Source: DATAPD01 sp036265385
GTDB lineage: Bacteria; Acidobacteriota; Terriglobia; Terriglobales; Acidobacteriaceae
Direction: 5' to 3'
Assembly (NCBI GenBank): GCA_036265385.1
Contig: DATAPD010000071.1
Location: forward strand, 1-19,012
DNA: 19,012 bases
Every line of letters begins with the position of its first letter. The first letter of the stretch is position 1. A program made the translations under genes and the position numbers. This document shows positions 1 to 6,273 of this stretch, piece by piece. The notes beneath the pieces were generated by a model. That model saw only the letters and a list, made by a program, of their open reading frames with translations, searched no databases and was not told the origin of the DNA.

Positions 1-1
1 C

Positions 2-301
2 GGCACGTACACGGTCGCGGTTCTTGCCCGCGAGCACGAAATTCCTTTCTATGTGGCAGCTCCATTTTCAACTATCGATCTTGCCACTCCCGATGGCTCC
101 AGGATTCCAATCGAAGAACGGAATGGAAAAGAAGTAACGCATATCGCCGGAAAGCAAATGGTTCCTGATGGCGTGAGCGTTGAGAATCCTGCGTTCGACG
201 TGACGCCTGCCAAATACGTGGCCGCGATCATCACGGAGCGTGGCATCGCCCGCGCCCCCTATGAAGACTCTCTTCAGAAGTTGAAGGAAACTTCCAGCTG
301 A
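2..301 (+). CDS. mtnA: S-methyl-5-thioribose-1-phosphate isomerase, C-terminal fragment (window edge)
   Basis: This is the last 99 codons of an ORF that runs in from before the window. The enzyme converts 5-methylthioribose-1-phosphate to methylthioribulose-1-phosphate in the cytoplasmic methionine salvage pathway and belongs to the eIF2B-alpha/MtnA fold. The visible part begins GTYTVAVLA and carries the family's HEIPFYVAAPFSTID segment, then IPIEER and VENPAFDVTP, ending in a short charged tail. The catalytic Asp and Cys of the family normally lie upstream of this segment, so they are outside the window. The gene is cut by the window edge and shows no sign of being broken. It ends 11 bases before the hydrolase gene, so the two are probably co-transcribed. 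An eIF2B-like ribose-bisphosphate isomerase is the main alternative; the IPFYVAAP-ST-D pattern favours MtnA. Confidence 0.9.
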   Translation, partial: GTYTVAVLAREHEIPFYVAAPFSTIDLATPDGSRIPIEERNGKEVTHIAGKQMVPDGVSVENPAFDVTPAKYVAAIITERGIARAPYEDSLQKLKETSS

Positions 302-312
302 CCTGCGGGCAA

Positions 313-987
313 ATGCTTCCAATCCAGACAAGAGAATTGGTCCTGCACGCAGGCGGCAAGCCGATTACCATCGACTGCCACCTCCCCGATAGTTCCGGAT
401 CCTTTCCGGCAATCATCGGGTTACATGGCTCCGGAGGCAGTCACGCTTCCATGTCCGATCCCGCCCGTGATTTGGCTGGCTACGGATTTGCGATCTTCGT
501 CCCCCATTATTTCGAGCGCACCGGCACGCAATACGCCGGCGACAAGCAAACCATCTTTCGCAACTTCCCGGCCTGGGGAAAAACTGTTTGGGACACCGTC
601 GGATTCGTCTGCCAGCAACCTGAGGTCGACAAAGAACGAGTCGGGCTCCTGGGCTTTTCGTTGGGCGCCTATCTCGCGCTATCCGTGGCCTCCGTCGACA
701 CAAGGATTAAAGCTGTTGTCGAGTTCTTCGGAGGCTTGCCGCGGGAAATGAAATTCTTCATGCGCCGGCTTTGTCCAGTGCTCATCCTGCACGGCGAGAG
801 TGATCCCGTCGTGCCTGTCTCGGAAGCGTACGATCTCGAAAAAGAACTCCAATGCCGCGATATCCCGTACGAGATGAAAATCTATCCTCAAGCAGGACAC
901 GGCTTTACTGGTGAAGCTTGGCAAGACGCAAGTAAGCGAACTTTGGCTTTCCTGACCAAACACTTAAGCCCTGAGCGCTCGATCTGA
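313..987 (+). CDS. Dienelactone-hydrolase family alpha/beta hydrolase
   Basis: A 224-residue cytoplasmic alpha/beta hydrolase of dienelactone-hydrolase type, with no signal peptide. The oxyanion-side motif GLHGSGGSH is at about residue 36-44. The nucleophile elbow GFSLG gives Ser116, and Asp164 (GESDPVVP) and His196 (AGHGF) complete the triad. Classical dienelactone hydrolases use Cys as nucleophile, so the Ser here points to a general esterase/hydrolase of the family rather than true clc/tfd-type dienelactone hydrolase. The substrate cannot be told from sequence. The start was taken at ATG 313, 11 bases after the mtnA stop, which suggests one transcript. A link to methionine salvage is only positional. 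Confidence 0.85.
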   Translation: MLPIQTRELVLHAGGKPITIDCHLPDSSGSFPAIIGLHGSGGSHASMSDPARDLAGYGFAIFVPHYFERTGTQYAGDKQTIFRNFPAWGKTVWDTVGFVCQQPEVDKERVGLLGFSLGAYLALSVASVDTRIKAVVEFFGGLPREMKFFMRRLCPVLILHGESDPVVPVSEAYDLEKELQCRDIPYEMKIYPQAGHGFTGEAWQDASKRTLAFLTKHLSPERSI

Positions 988-1014
988 TTGGGAACTTCTA
1001 CCGTCAGAAATACG

Positions 1015-1020
1015 TACAAT
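1015..1020 (+). promoter_or_regulatory. Possible -10 box (TACAAT)
   Basis: TACAAT, one mismatch from TATAAT, lies 29 bases before the favoured start of the small membrane protein. I see no -35 hexamer at 16-18 bases. The same hexamer precedes several other genes in this window. Weak evidence taken alone. Confidence 0.3.
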
Positions 1021-1049
1021 TAAGTGGGATGACGACCTGGAGGCCACCT

Positions 1050-1250
1050 ATGCTTTCGTTTCTTCTCTGGTGCATTCTCTTCGTGATGTGCTGGCCTCTG
1101 GCTCTGCTTGCGCTATTCCTCTACCCGATTTTCTGGCTGCTGCTCCTGCCCTTTCGCCTCGTTGGCATCGCGGTACAAGGTGTGCTTGAGCTTGTGAAAG
1201 CGCTTGTGCTCTTATCGAGCAGGCTGCTCAGTGCACCATTTCGGATCTAA
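1050..1250 (+). CDS. Small hydrophobic membrane protein, unknown function
   Basis: A 66-residue protein made almost entirely of hydrophobic residues, with two probable membrane segments (about residues 4-33, rich in L, F and W, and 38-58). It ends with a short basic tail. ATG 1050 was chosen because GGAGG at 1039-1043 sits six bases ahead of it. An in-frame ATG at 1029 would add seven residues but has a poor ribosome site. I do not recognise the family. Composition and the clear Shine-Dalgarno sequence support a real gene. It converges on scoB, with 158 bases between the stops. Confidence 0.6.
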   Translation: MLSFLLWCILFVMCWPLALLALFLYPIFWLLLLPFRLVGIAVQGVLELVKALVLLSSRLLSAPFRI

Positions 1251-1339
1251 CTATCTGCCACGCCGCACTAGGGCACCTAAAGTCTTTCGAGCTTCTGCCG
1301 ATACTTACATGAAGTGAACTTGTCCTGAGTTTTGAAATT

Positions 1340-1355
1340 CGCGTAGAGATACGCG
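1340..1355. other. Short hairpin between convergent genes
   Basis: CGCGTA-GAGA-TACGCG is a perfect six-pair stem with a four-base loop, lying between the small membrane gene and scoB. Neither strand has a T-run after it, so it is not a convincing intrinsic terminator. The rest of 1251-1408 shows no gene, except that the scoB frame stays open on the - strand to a stop at 1277. Confidence 0.3.
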
Positions 1356-1408
1356 AGCGCTCCGAGGGGGTCGGACTGCTGCAGCACTCTGGCCCCGAGC
1401 GCAGAGAG

Positions 1409-2092
1409 CTAGGCTGCCATCGTTTTTAAATTGGGACTCACAATCAAGCTTGCCTCCGTAGCACGTTGCACATCATCCACCGTCAAACCAGGCGCAACTT
1501 CTTCGAGCACCAGCCCGGCCGACGTCACTCTGATGTAGGCCATCTCTGTAACGATCGTATCCACAACTTTAACTCCCGTCAGGGGCAATGTGCACTTCTT
1601 GAGGATCTTCGGTTGGCCATCGCGATTCGTGTGCTCCATGGCGACAATCACCCGCCGCGCACCCGCGACTAGGTCCATGGCGCCGCCCATTCCCTTCACC
1701 ATTTTTCCGGGAATCATCCAGTTCGCAATATTCCCTTCCTGGTCGACTTCCATCGCCCCCAACACGCTCAAGTCCACGTGTCCGCCGCGGATCATTCCAA
1801 ACGAGTCAGCGCTCGAGAAGTAGCACGTTCCCGGAATCTCGCTCACCGTTTCTTTGCCAGCATTGATGAGATCGGCGTCTTCCGTACCTTCCACCGGATA
1901 CGGCCCAATCCCCAGCATCCCGTTTTCGCTTTGCAGGATTACGTCCATTCCTGGTGGCACACAATTCGCTACCAATGTCGGCATGCCAATTCCCAGGTTC
2001 ACGTAGAAACCGTCGCGCAACTCCTGCGCGATCCGCTTCACAATCCGTTCCCGCTTCTCGATATCTTTTCCGGCTTTCGGTACAGTGGCCAT
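1409..2092 (-). CDS. scoB: 3-oxoacid CoA-transferase, subunit B
   Basis: A 227-residue beta subunit of a class I CoA-transferase (succinyl-CoA:3-ketoacid or acetate/butyrate type). It moves CoA between acyl donors and acetoacetate-like acceptors in the cytoplasm. VNLGIGMPTL is near residues 31-40, and the catalytic Glu56 lies in LQSENGMLGIGPYP. GNIANWMIPGK and GMGGAMDLV follow. Length matches the family. It begins 22 bases after scoA and forms the usual heterodimer gene pair. The exact acceptor (3-oxoadipate, acetoacetate, butyrate) cannot be decided here; ScoB/AtoA is the best guess. It is the last gene of the long - strand run. Confidence 0.9.
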   Translation of the reverse strand: MATVPKAGKDIEKRERIVKRIAQELRDGFYVNLGIGMPTLVANCVPPGMDVILQSENGMLGIGPYPVEGTEDADLINAGKETVSEIPGTCYFSSADSFGMIRGGHVDLSVLGAMEVDQEGNIANWMIPGKMVKGMGGAMDLVAGARRVIVAMEHTNRDGQPKILKKCTLPLTGVKVVDTIVTEMAYIRVTSAGLVLEEVAPGLTVDDVQRATEASLIVSPNLKTMAA

Positions 2093-2110
2093 ATGGAATC
2101 ACACTAGCAA

Positions 2111-2133
2111 CCAGCTACGAGCTCCTAACTACT
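2111..2133. repeat. Interspersed CTAGCTACTAGCTGCTAACC-type repeat, copy 1
   Basis: This 23-base stretch matches 18308-18330 at 19 of 23 positions. It covers the scoA stop codon and its last five or six sense codons and extends toward the scoA-scoB gap. It is low-complexity and built from AGCTA/CTAAC words. The function is unknown. Confidence 0.6.
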
Positions 2134-2825
2134 GCCTTTCTCACGGTTCTTTTCTCAATCCGGCGCTCAAACAATTCGCCTTTGAAGATTCGTTTCACAA
2201 AAATGGATGGAGTGTGCACCATGTCCGGCTCGAGATCTCCTACCTCCACCAGTTCTTCCACCTCCGCAATCGTCACCTTCGCCGCCGTCGCCATCATCGG
2301 ATTGAAATTTCGCGCCGTCTTGCGATAGACAAGATTCCCCCACTTGTCACCTTTCCACGCTTTCACGAAAGCGAAGTCGGCTTTCAGGGCATGCTCTAGC
2401 ACAAATTGTCGGCCATCGAATTCGCGGGTCTCTTTTCCCTCGGCAACGACCGTTCCGTACCCGGTCGGCGTGTAGAAAGCCGCGATCCCGGCTCCCCCGG
2501 CGCGCATCCTTTCTGAGAAAGTTCCTTGCGGAATCAGTTGCAGATCGATCTGCTTATTAATGACCATCTGTTCCAGCAATTTATTTTCGCCAACGTACGT
2601 TCCGATGTGCCGCGAAATCTGCCCATTCGCCAGCAACAGGCCCATCCCCTGCCCATCAACTCCCGCATTGTTGCTGATGGTGGTGAGATTCTTTGTCCCC
2701 TTCCGATGTAATGCTCGAATAAGGTTTTCGGGCATGCCGCATAGCCCAAAACCTCCTACCATGATGGTGGCACCGTCAAATACGTCGCGAATGGCTTCAT
2801 CCGCACTGGCGACAACTTTATTCAT
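2115..2825 (-). CDS. scoA: 3-oxoacid CoA-transferase, subunit A
   Basis: A 236-residue alpha subunit of the same class I CoA-transferase, partner of the downstream B subunit. The CoA-binding glycine-rich motif GGFGLCGMPENLI is at residues 24-36. ISNNAGVDGQGMG, ENKLLEQM, LIPQGTFSERMRAGG and FVKAWKGDKWGNLVYRKTARNFNP all fit the family. ATG 2825 has no Shine-Dalgarno sequence. TAGAAT lies nine bases upstream, so a nearly leaderless message is possible. The last residues (VVRSS) and the stop lie in an interspersed repeat, so the natural C-terminus may have been altered. It is separated from tyrA by 94 bases and may have its own promoter. Confidence 0.9.
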   Translation of the reverse strand: MNKVVASADEAIRDVFDGATIMVGGFGLCGMPENLIRALHRKGTKNLTTISNNAGVDGQGMGLLLANGQISRHIGTYVGENKLLEQMVINKQIDLQLIPQGTFSERMRAGGAGIAAFYTPTGYGTVVAEGKETREFDGRQFVLEHALKADFAFVKAWKGDKWGNLVYRKTARNFNPMMATAAKVTIAEVEELVEVGDLEPDMVHTPSIFVKRIFKGELFERRIEKRTVRKAVVRSS

Positions 2826-2834
2826 AGCAATGTG

Positions 2835-2840
2835 ATTCTA
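2835..2840 (-). promoter_or_regulatory. Possible -10 box for scoA (TAGAAT)
   Basis: TAGAAT on the - strand ends nine bases before the scoA ATG. A transcript starting about seven bases after the hexamer would have a leader of only about three bases. No clear -35 was found. Confidence 0.4.
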
Positions 2841-2919
2841 CGGGGCAGCAAGTTCGCTGCGCAAACTCGCGACATTCGTAAACTACTTCTGATTCATTTC
2901 GTTCGTTAAGGAGTCGCCG

Positions 2920-3819
2920 TCAGCCCTTCTTGCCTTTCGTCTTTGCAGCCGGCGTCTTTCTGGATGGAAATCCTTTGCGCAACTGGTGGGCGTGCTCGAA
3001 CTCCATCGCGAGCTCACGCGAATCCAGGTTCTCCCGGATATGAGCCAAGCGCTGCTCCAGTTTCAGCAAGGCATCGCTGAGATTCGCCTTGTTCGTGATC
3101 GCGATATCGCGCCACATCGAATACGGACTCGCGGAAATTCTCGTCATCTCGCGGAGAGCGCGCCCGCCACTCTCGAGCAGCGGTGCTTCCTCGCCAAACT
3201 CTTCTACCAGCGATGCCGCCAAAGCGGTCGAAATCATCTGCGGCAGGTGGCTGATCCATGCACAATATCGATCGTGGTCAGCCGCATCTAAACTTGCGAC
3301 GCGCGCCCCAATCCTCTCCACCCAATCCACGAACTCTCCACTCAACCCCGAGTAAATGTCCTGATTCGGAAGCGGAGTAAAGAACCAGGCAGCGCCATTA
3401 AATAGATCAGCGTCCGCGAACTCCACTCCAGCCTGTTCTTTGCCCGCCATCGGATGTCCAGCCAGAAACTGCTTTGTTGCCGTTTTCTTCATCGCTTTCT
3501 GGGCAGCGGAAACAATTCCCAGCTTCGTGCTGCCAACATCCGTCAGCAAGGCGCGCGCCGAGAGTGCCGGCCCCAATCGTTCGATGAAATCGATGATCGC
3601 GATCACGGGCGTCGCCAGAACTACCACCTGACTGCCACGCACGGCATCGGCGGCGTTTGGGAACCCGTTATCGATTGCGCCAACTTCGCGCGCTCGCTCG
3701 AGCACGGGGACCCGATCGCAACCCACAATCTGGCCGCCAAACTTGCGCTTTTTTAACGCGAGGCCTAACGAACCTCCAATCAGGCCCGTTCCAATGATCG
3801 TGATTTGGCGGATCGCCAT
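2920..3819 (-). CDS. tyrA: Prephenate dehydrogenase
   Basis: A 299-residue cytoplasmic enzyme that oxidatively decarboxylates prephenate to 4-hydroxyphenylpyruvate for tyrosine synthesis. The Rossmann motif IIGTGLIGGSLG is at residues 8-19, with Asp35 (VGCDR) at the end of the second strand, which favours NAD+ over NADP+. GHPMAGKEQAG (121-131) provides the catalytic His122. SHLPQM (190-195) and RISASPYSMWRDI are further family blocks. There is no ACT or fused chorismate mutase domain; the mutase is a separate gene two genes upstream. The C-terminus is a Lys-rich tail. The start at 3819 gives the standard N-terminus MAIRQITIIG. The longer frame to 3948 would overlap aroF by about 90 bases and was not used. 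Confidence 0.93.
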   Translation of the reverse strand: MAIRQITIIGTGLIGGSLGLALKKRKFGGQIVGCDRVPVLERAREVGAIDNGFPNAADAVRGSQVVVLATPVIAIIDFIERLGPALSARALLTDVGSTKLGIVSAAQKAMKKTATKQFLAGHPMAGKEQAGVEFADADLFNGAAWFFTPLPNQDIYSGLSGEFVDWVERIGARVASLDAADHDRYCAWISHLPQMISTALAASLVEEFGEEAPLLESGGRALREMTRISASPYSMWRDIAITNKANLSDALLKLEQRLAHIRENLDSRELAMEFEHAHQLRKGFPSRKTPAAKTKGKKG

Positions 3820-3856
3820 GTTTTTGAATGAATAGAAGGACAGACGTACGCGATTC

Positions 3857-4876
3857 CTATCGAATCTTTCTACCGACGGCCGGAGCGATGATCCGCAGTT
3901 CGTCCATGAGCTTCGCGAACTGGTCGGGATAAAGAGACTGCGCGCCATCGGAAAGCGCCTTGTCGGGAGTGCAATGCACTTCGATCAGCAACGCGTCAGC
4001 GCCAGCTGCCACCGAAGCTCGCGCCATCGGTGCAACTTTGTCTCTCCGCCCGGTTCCGTGCGAGGGATCCGCCGTCATCGGCAAATGCGATAGCTTGTGA
4101 ATGATCGGAATCGCAGAGATGTCCATCGTATTGCGCGTGTACGTTTCAAAGGTGCGGATGCCGCGCTCGCACAATGCCACGTCATAATTCCCGCCCGCCA
4201 TGATGTACTCCGCGGAGAGTAGCAACTCTTCGAAGGTCGCCGAAATTCCGCGTTTTAACAGCACAGGCTTTCGCACTTTTCCCAACTCGCGCAGCAAATT
4301 GAAATTTTGCATGTTGCGCGCACCGACCTGGAAAACATCCACGTAGGGCGTCATGAGCGGAATCTGAGAGATCTCCATGACTTCGCTCACCACGATCAGT
4401 CCGAACTTTTCTCCAGCTTCCCGCAGCAGCTTCAGGCCGTCTTCCCCCATTCCCTGGAAGCTGTATGGCGAAGATCGCGGCTTGAATGCCCCGCCTCTTA
4501 AACCGCGGGCTCCAGCCTTTGCAATCCCCTCTGCTGTCGTAAACAGCTGCTCCTTCGACTCCACCGAGCACGGGCCTGCGATCACGATGACTTCCGGCCC
4601 ACCCAGCTCAATGCCTTTCGGCAGGTGAATGACGGTGCCCTCTGGACGAAAGCTCCGTCCCGCCAGCTTGTAGGGAGAACTGATGCGGTGCGCTTCCTGC
4701 ACCCCGGGGAGAACTTCAAGATTTCGGATATCGAAGTCAACATTCGCGCCGACGGCGCCGAGCACAGTTTGCCGCGCGCCTGTTGAACGATGGACTTCGA
4801 ATCCCAGGCGCACCAGGTGATCGATCACCTGCTGAATCTGGTCTTCACTTGCAGAATCCTGCATTGCAACGATCAT
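3857..4876 (-). CDS. aroF: 3-deoxy-7-phosphoheptulonate (DAHP) synthase, type I beta
   Basis: A 339-residue enzyme that condenses phosphoenolpyruvate and erythrose-4-phosphate, the first committed step of the shikimate pathway. Residues 1-70 form the ferredoxin-like regulatory domain of the I-beta class (start MIVAMQDSASEDQI), which usually confers feedback control. The catalytic barrel follows, with GPCSVES (101-107), RGGAFKPRSSPYSFQG (127-142), GARNMQN, KRGISATFEE, CERGIRTFE and DPSHGTGRRD (270-279). Expected metal ligands are Cys103, His273, Glu299 and Asp310. AAGG nine bases before ATG 4876 is a weak ribosome site. It lies between the chorismate mutase and tyrA genes. The I-beta enzyme is often inhibited through chorismate mutase-type or ACT-like control; nothing here decides the effector. 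Confidence 0.95.
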   Translation of the reverse strand: MIVAMQDSASEDQIQQVIDHLVRLGFEVHRSTGARQTVLGAVGANVDFDIRNLEVLPGVQEAHRISSPYKLAGRSFRPEGTVIHLPKGIELGGPEVIVIAGPCSVESKEQLFTTAEGIAKAGARGLRGGAFKPRSSPYSFQGMGEDGLKLLREAGEKFGLIVVSEVMEISQIPLMTPYVDVFQVGARNMQNFNLLRELGKVRKPVLLKRGISATFEELLLSAEYIMAGGNYDVALCERGIRTFETYTRNTMDISAIPIIHKLSHLPMTADPSHGTGRRDKVAPMARASVAAGADALLIEVHCTPDKALSDGAQSLYPDQFAKLMDELRIIAPAVGRKIR

Positions 4877-4902
4877 AAGAACTAGCCTTCAGCACACAGC
4901 GC

Positions 4903-5021
4903 TCAGCATTCAGCTGACAAAAGTTCGCAGCCCCTAGCGGCTTTGAAACTTAACCCTCAGTCTTCGGGCTTTTCCCCATGCCCCTATGACTGAATGCTGA
5001 CTGCTGAATGCTGAATGCTAA
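4903..5021. repeat. CTGAATGCTGA repeats, inverted, between chorismate mutase and aroF
   Basis: TCAGCATTCAG at 4903-4913 is the exact reverse complement of CTGAATGCTGA at 4990-5000 and 5004-5014. A third, one-base-different copy is at 5011-5021. The pair brackets about 76 bases and could fold into a long-range hairpin in the transcript between the two genes. The surrounding bases repeat the same words imperfectly. I see no coding potential in this 155-base gap. Confidence 0.7.
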
Positions 5022-5031
5022 CTGCTGCTTT

Positions 5032-5343
5032 TCAATCTTTTGGCTCAAACTCTGTATCGGAAGTCACCGGCTTGTCGGCTACGATTTCTTCCTTCTGAAT
5101 ATTCCGCATCACATCCAGGATGCGCTCATAAATCTGCATCAAGTGCCGATGTTCCAGTGGCCCTCGATTAACTTCCTGCACCTGCGACAACACGACGCGC
5201 TCGCGATCCGGCTCATAAATCGGCATACTCGTTTCTCGCTTGAGACGACCAATCTCGCGCGCAGCTCGCGCGCGTTCATTCAACAGGTCGACCAGCTTTC
5301 TGTCGAGTTCATCGATTTTCTGCCGCCAGTCTCCGATATCCAT
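5032..5343 (-). CDS. Chorismate mutase, AroQ class
   Basis: A 103-residue all-helical, monofunctional chorismate mutase that converts chorismate to prephenate, the branch point to Phe and Tyr. Aligned by eye with the E. coli P-protein mutase domain, the active-site positions are Arg7, Arg24, Lys35, Glu44 (usually Asp), Arg47, Glu48 and probably Gln83. The core patterns IDELDRKLVDLLNERA and DRERVVLSQ are clear. The acidic tail after residue 86 is not part of the fold. No prephenate dehydratase is fused or nearby, so phenylalanine synthesis is completed elsewhere. It sits 66 bases after trpA, with a possible -10 in that gap. Confidence 0.9.
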   Translation of the reverse strand: MDIGDWRQKIDELDRKLVDLLNERARAAREIGRLKRETSMPIYEPDRERVVLSQVQEVNRGPLEHRHLMQIYERILDVMRNIQKEEIVADKPVTSDTEFEPKD

Positions 5344-5374
5344 TGGCCGAGCCGCTGCCCCCAGCAGGCACCCA

Positions 5375-5380
5375 ATTGTA
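5375..5380 (-). promoter_or_regulatory. Possible -10 box for chorismate mutase (TACAAT)
   Basis: TACAAT on the - strand lies 31 bases before the chorismate mutase start. A TTCAGG at 17 bases spacing is only a 3/6 match to -35. It may allow an internal promoter splitting the trp part from the aro/tyr part. Low confidence. Confidence 0.3.
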
Positions 5381-5409
5381 TCCGTTGTTCGTTTAACCCT
5401 GAACTTACA

Positions 5410-6177
5410 CTACTCATTCCGGATTACGAGCTTGCCGATGAACTCCTTCACCGCTCTCGCCTCATTCCGCTTGTTGCGTTCAATCACCTGCACGATAGCG
5501 CTTCCGATCACGGCAGCATCCCCATACTTCCCAACGGCGCGAAATTGTTCAGCGTCGGAAATCCCAAACCCCACTGCGATCGGCAGCTTCGTAAAACGCC
5601 TGATCCGCTTCACAAGTTTCTGCGAATCTTCCGGAAGCTGCCTCTGCGCTCCGGTAACCCCCGTTCGCGACACGGCATACACAAAGCCGCTGGAAACTTG
5701 AGCTATCTTCTTCAGGCGCTCATCGGTGCTGGTAGGCGCGGTTAAAAAGATCGGTGCCAGATCGTTCTTCTTCATTTCGCGCAGATACATAGCTGCCTCT
5801 TCGACCGGCAGATCTGTGACCAGCACGCCGTCAATCCCCGCGTGCCGCGCAACTTTACAGAATTTTTCCAAACCCATCCTCAAAATTGGATTCAGATACG
5901 AAAAAATGATGAGTCCGGTCGATTGCGCCTCCACCCGGATCTCCGCCGCCAACTTCAAAACGTTTTCGAGAGTCGTTCCAGCTTTCAACGCGCGCTCACT
6001 CGCCCTTTGGATCACAGGCCCGTCCGCGAGCGGATCGCTGAATGGAACGCCCAATTCAATCACCGCCGCACCCGCCTCAATTAAGGCGAAGATAACCTCT
6101 CGTGTCGTGGCAAGGTCGGGATCGCCACACGTCACGTACGCGACCAGCGATGGTTTAGCTTGAAAATGAAATGGCAT
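5410..6177 (-). CDS. trpA: Tryptophan synthase, alpha subunit
   Basis: A 255-residue TIM-barrel subunit that cleaves indole-3-glycerol phosphate to indole and glyceraldehyde-3-phosphate, passing indole to TrpB. VAYVTCGDPD opens the barrel. IELGVPFSDPLADGP holds the catalytic Glu41 and Asp52 (11 residues apart, as in Salmonella 49/60). SYLNP, GVLVTDLPVEEA, FLTAPTSTDERL, GFVYAVSRTGVTGAQ and VGFGISDAEQ follow. The start at ATG 6177 gives MPFHFQAKPSLVAYVT. The frame stays open upstream to 6252, but that part is a repeat (reading RQLAVANRQF), so it was excluded. No Shine-Dalgarno sequence is visible. There are 96 bases between trpB and trpA. Confidence 0.94.
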   Translation of the reverse strand: MPFHFQAKPSLVAYVTCGDPDLATTREVIFALIEAGAAVIELGVPFSDPLADGPVIQRASERALKAGTTLENVLKLAAEIRVEAQSTGLIIFSYLNPILRMGLEKFCKVARHAGIDGVLVTDLPVEEAAMYLREMKKNDLAPIFLTAPTSTDERLKKIAQVSSGFVYAVSRTGVTGAQRQLPEDSQKLVKRIRRFTKLPIAVGFGISDAEQFRAVGKYGDAAVIGSAIVQVIERNKRNEARAVKEFIGKLVIRNE

Positions 6178-6181
6178 CAGG

Positions 6182-6270
6182 AATTGTCGATTTGCGACTG
6201 CCAATTGCCGATTGGAATGAGCTCGTAACGGACACTCGAGTTCAACCAACAATTAAAAATTGCAAATTGA
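6182..6270. repeat. AATTG-rich spacer repeats between trpB and trpA
   Basis: The gap is built from AATTG/CAAATTG words. It holds two small palindromes: CCAAT-TGCCG-ATTGG at 6201-6215 and CAATT-AAA-AATTG at 6250-6262. It resembles the other low-complexity spacers in the window in style, but not in sequence. The role is unknown. Confidence 0.5.
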
Positions 6271-6273
6271 AAA

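Noticed and set aside
1340..1355. Bidirectional terminator between convergent genes
   Set aside because: The stem is perfect, but neither side has a T-run.
3820..3948. N-terminal extension of tyrA
   Set aside because: It would overlap aroF by about 90 bases, and the extra residues are not conserved. MAIRQITIIG is the natural start.
4182..4571. A 129-residue - strand frame within aroF
   Set aside because: Out-of-frame shadow of the highly conserved DAHP synthase barrel.
4903..5021. CRISPR array or attenuator
   Set aside because: The repeats are too short, overlap one another and have no spacers of even length. No leader peptide with Phe, Tyr or Trp codons and no terminator stem with T-run is present.
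5008..5745. A 245-residue + strand frame opposite chorismate mutase and trpA
   Set aside because: Antisense shadow. Both opposite genes have intact motifs, and the translation has no recognisable domain.
6178..6252. N-terminal extension of trpA to a TTG
   Set aside because: It is translated spacer repeat (RQLAVANRQF) with a rare start codon.
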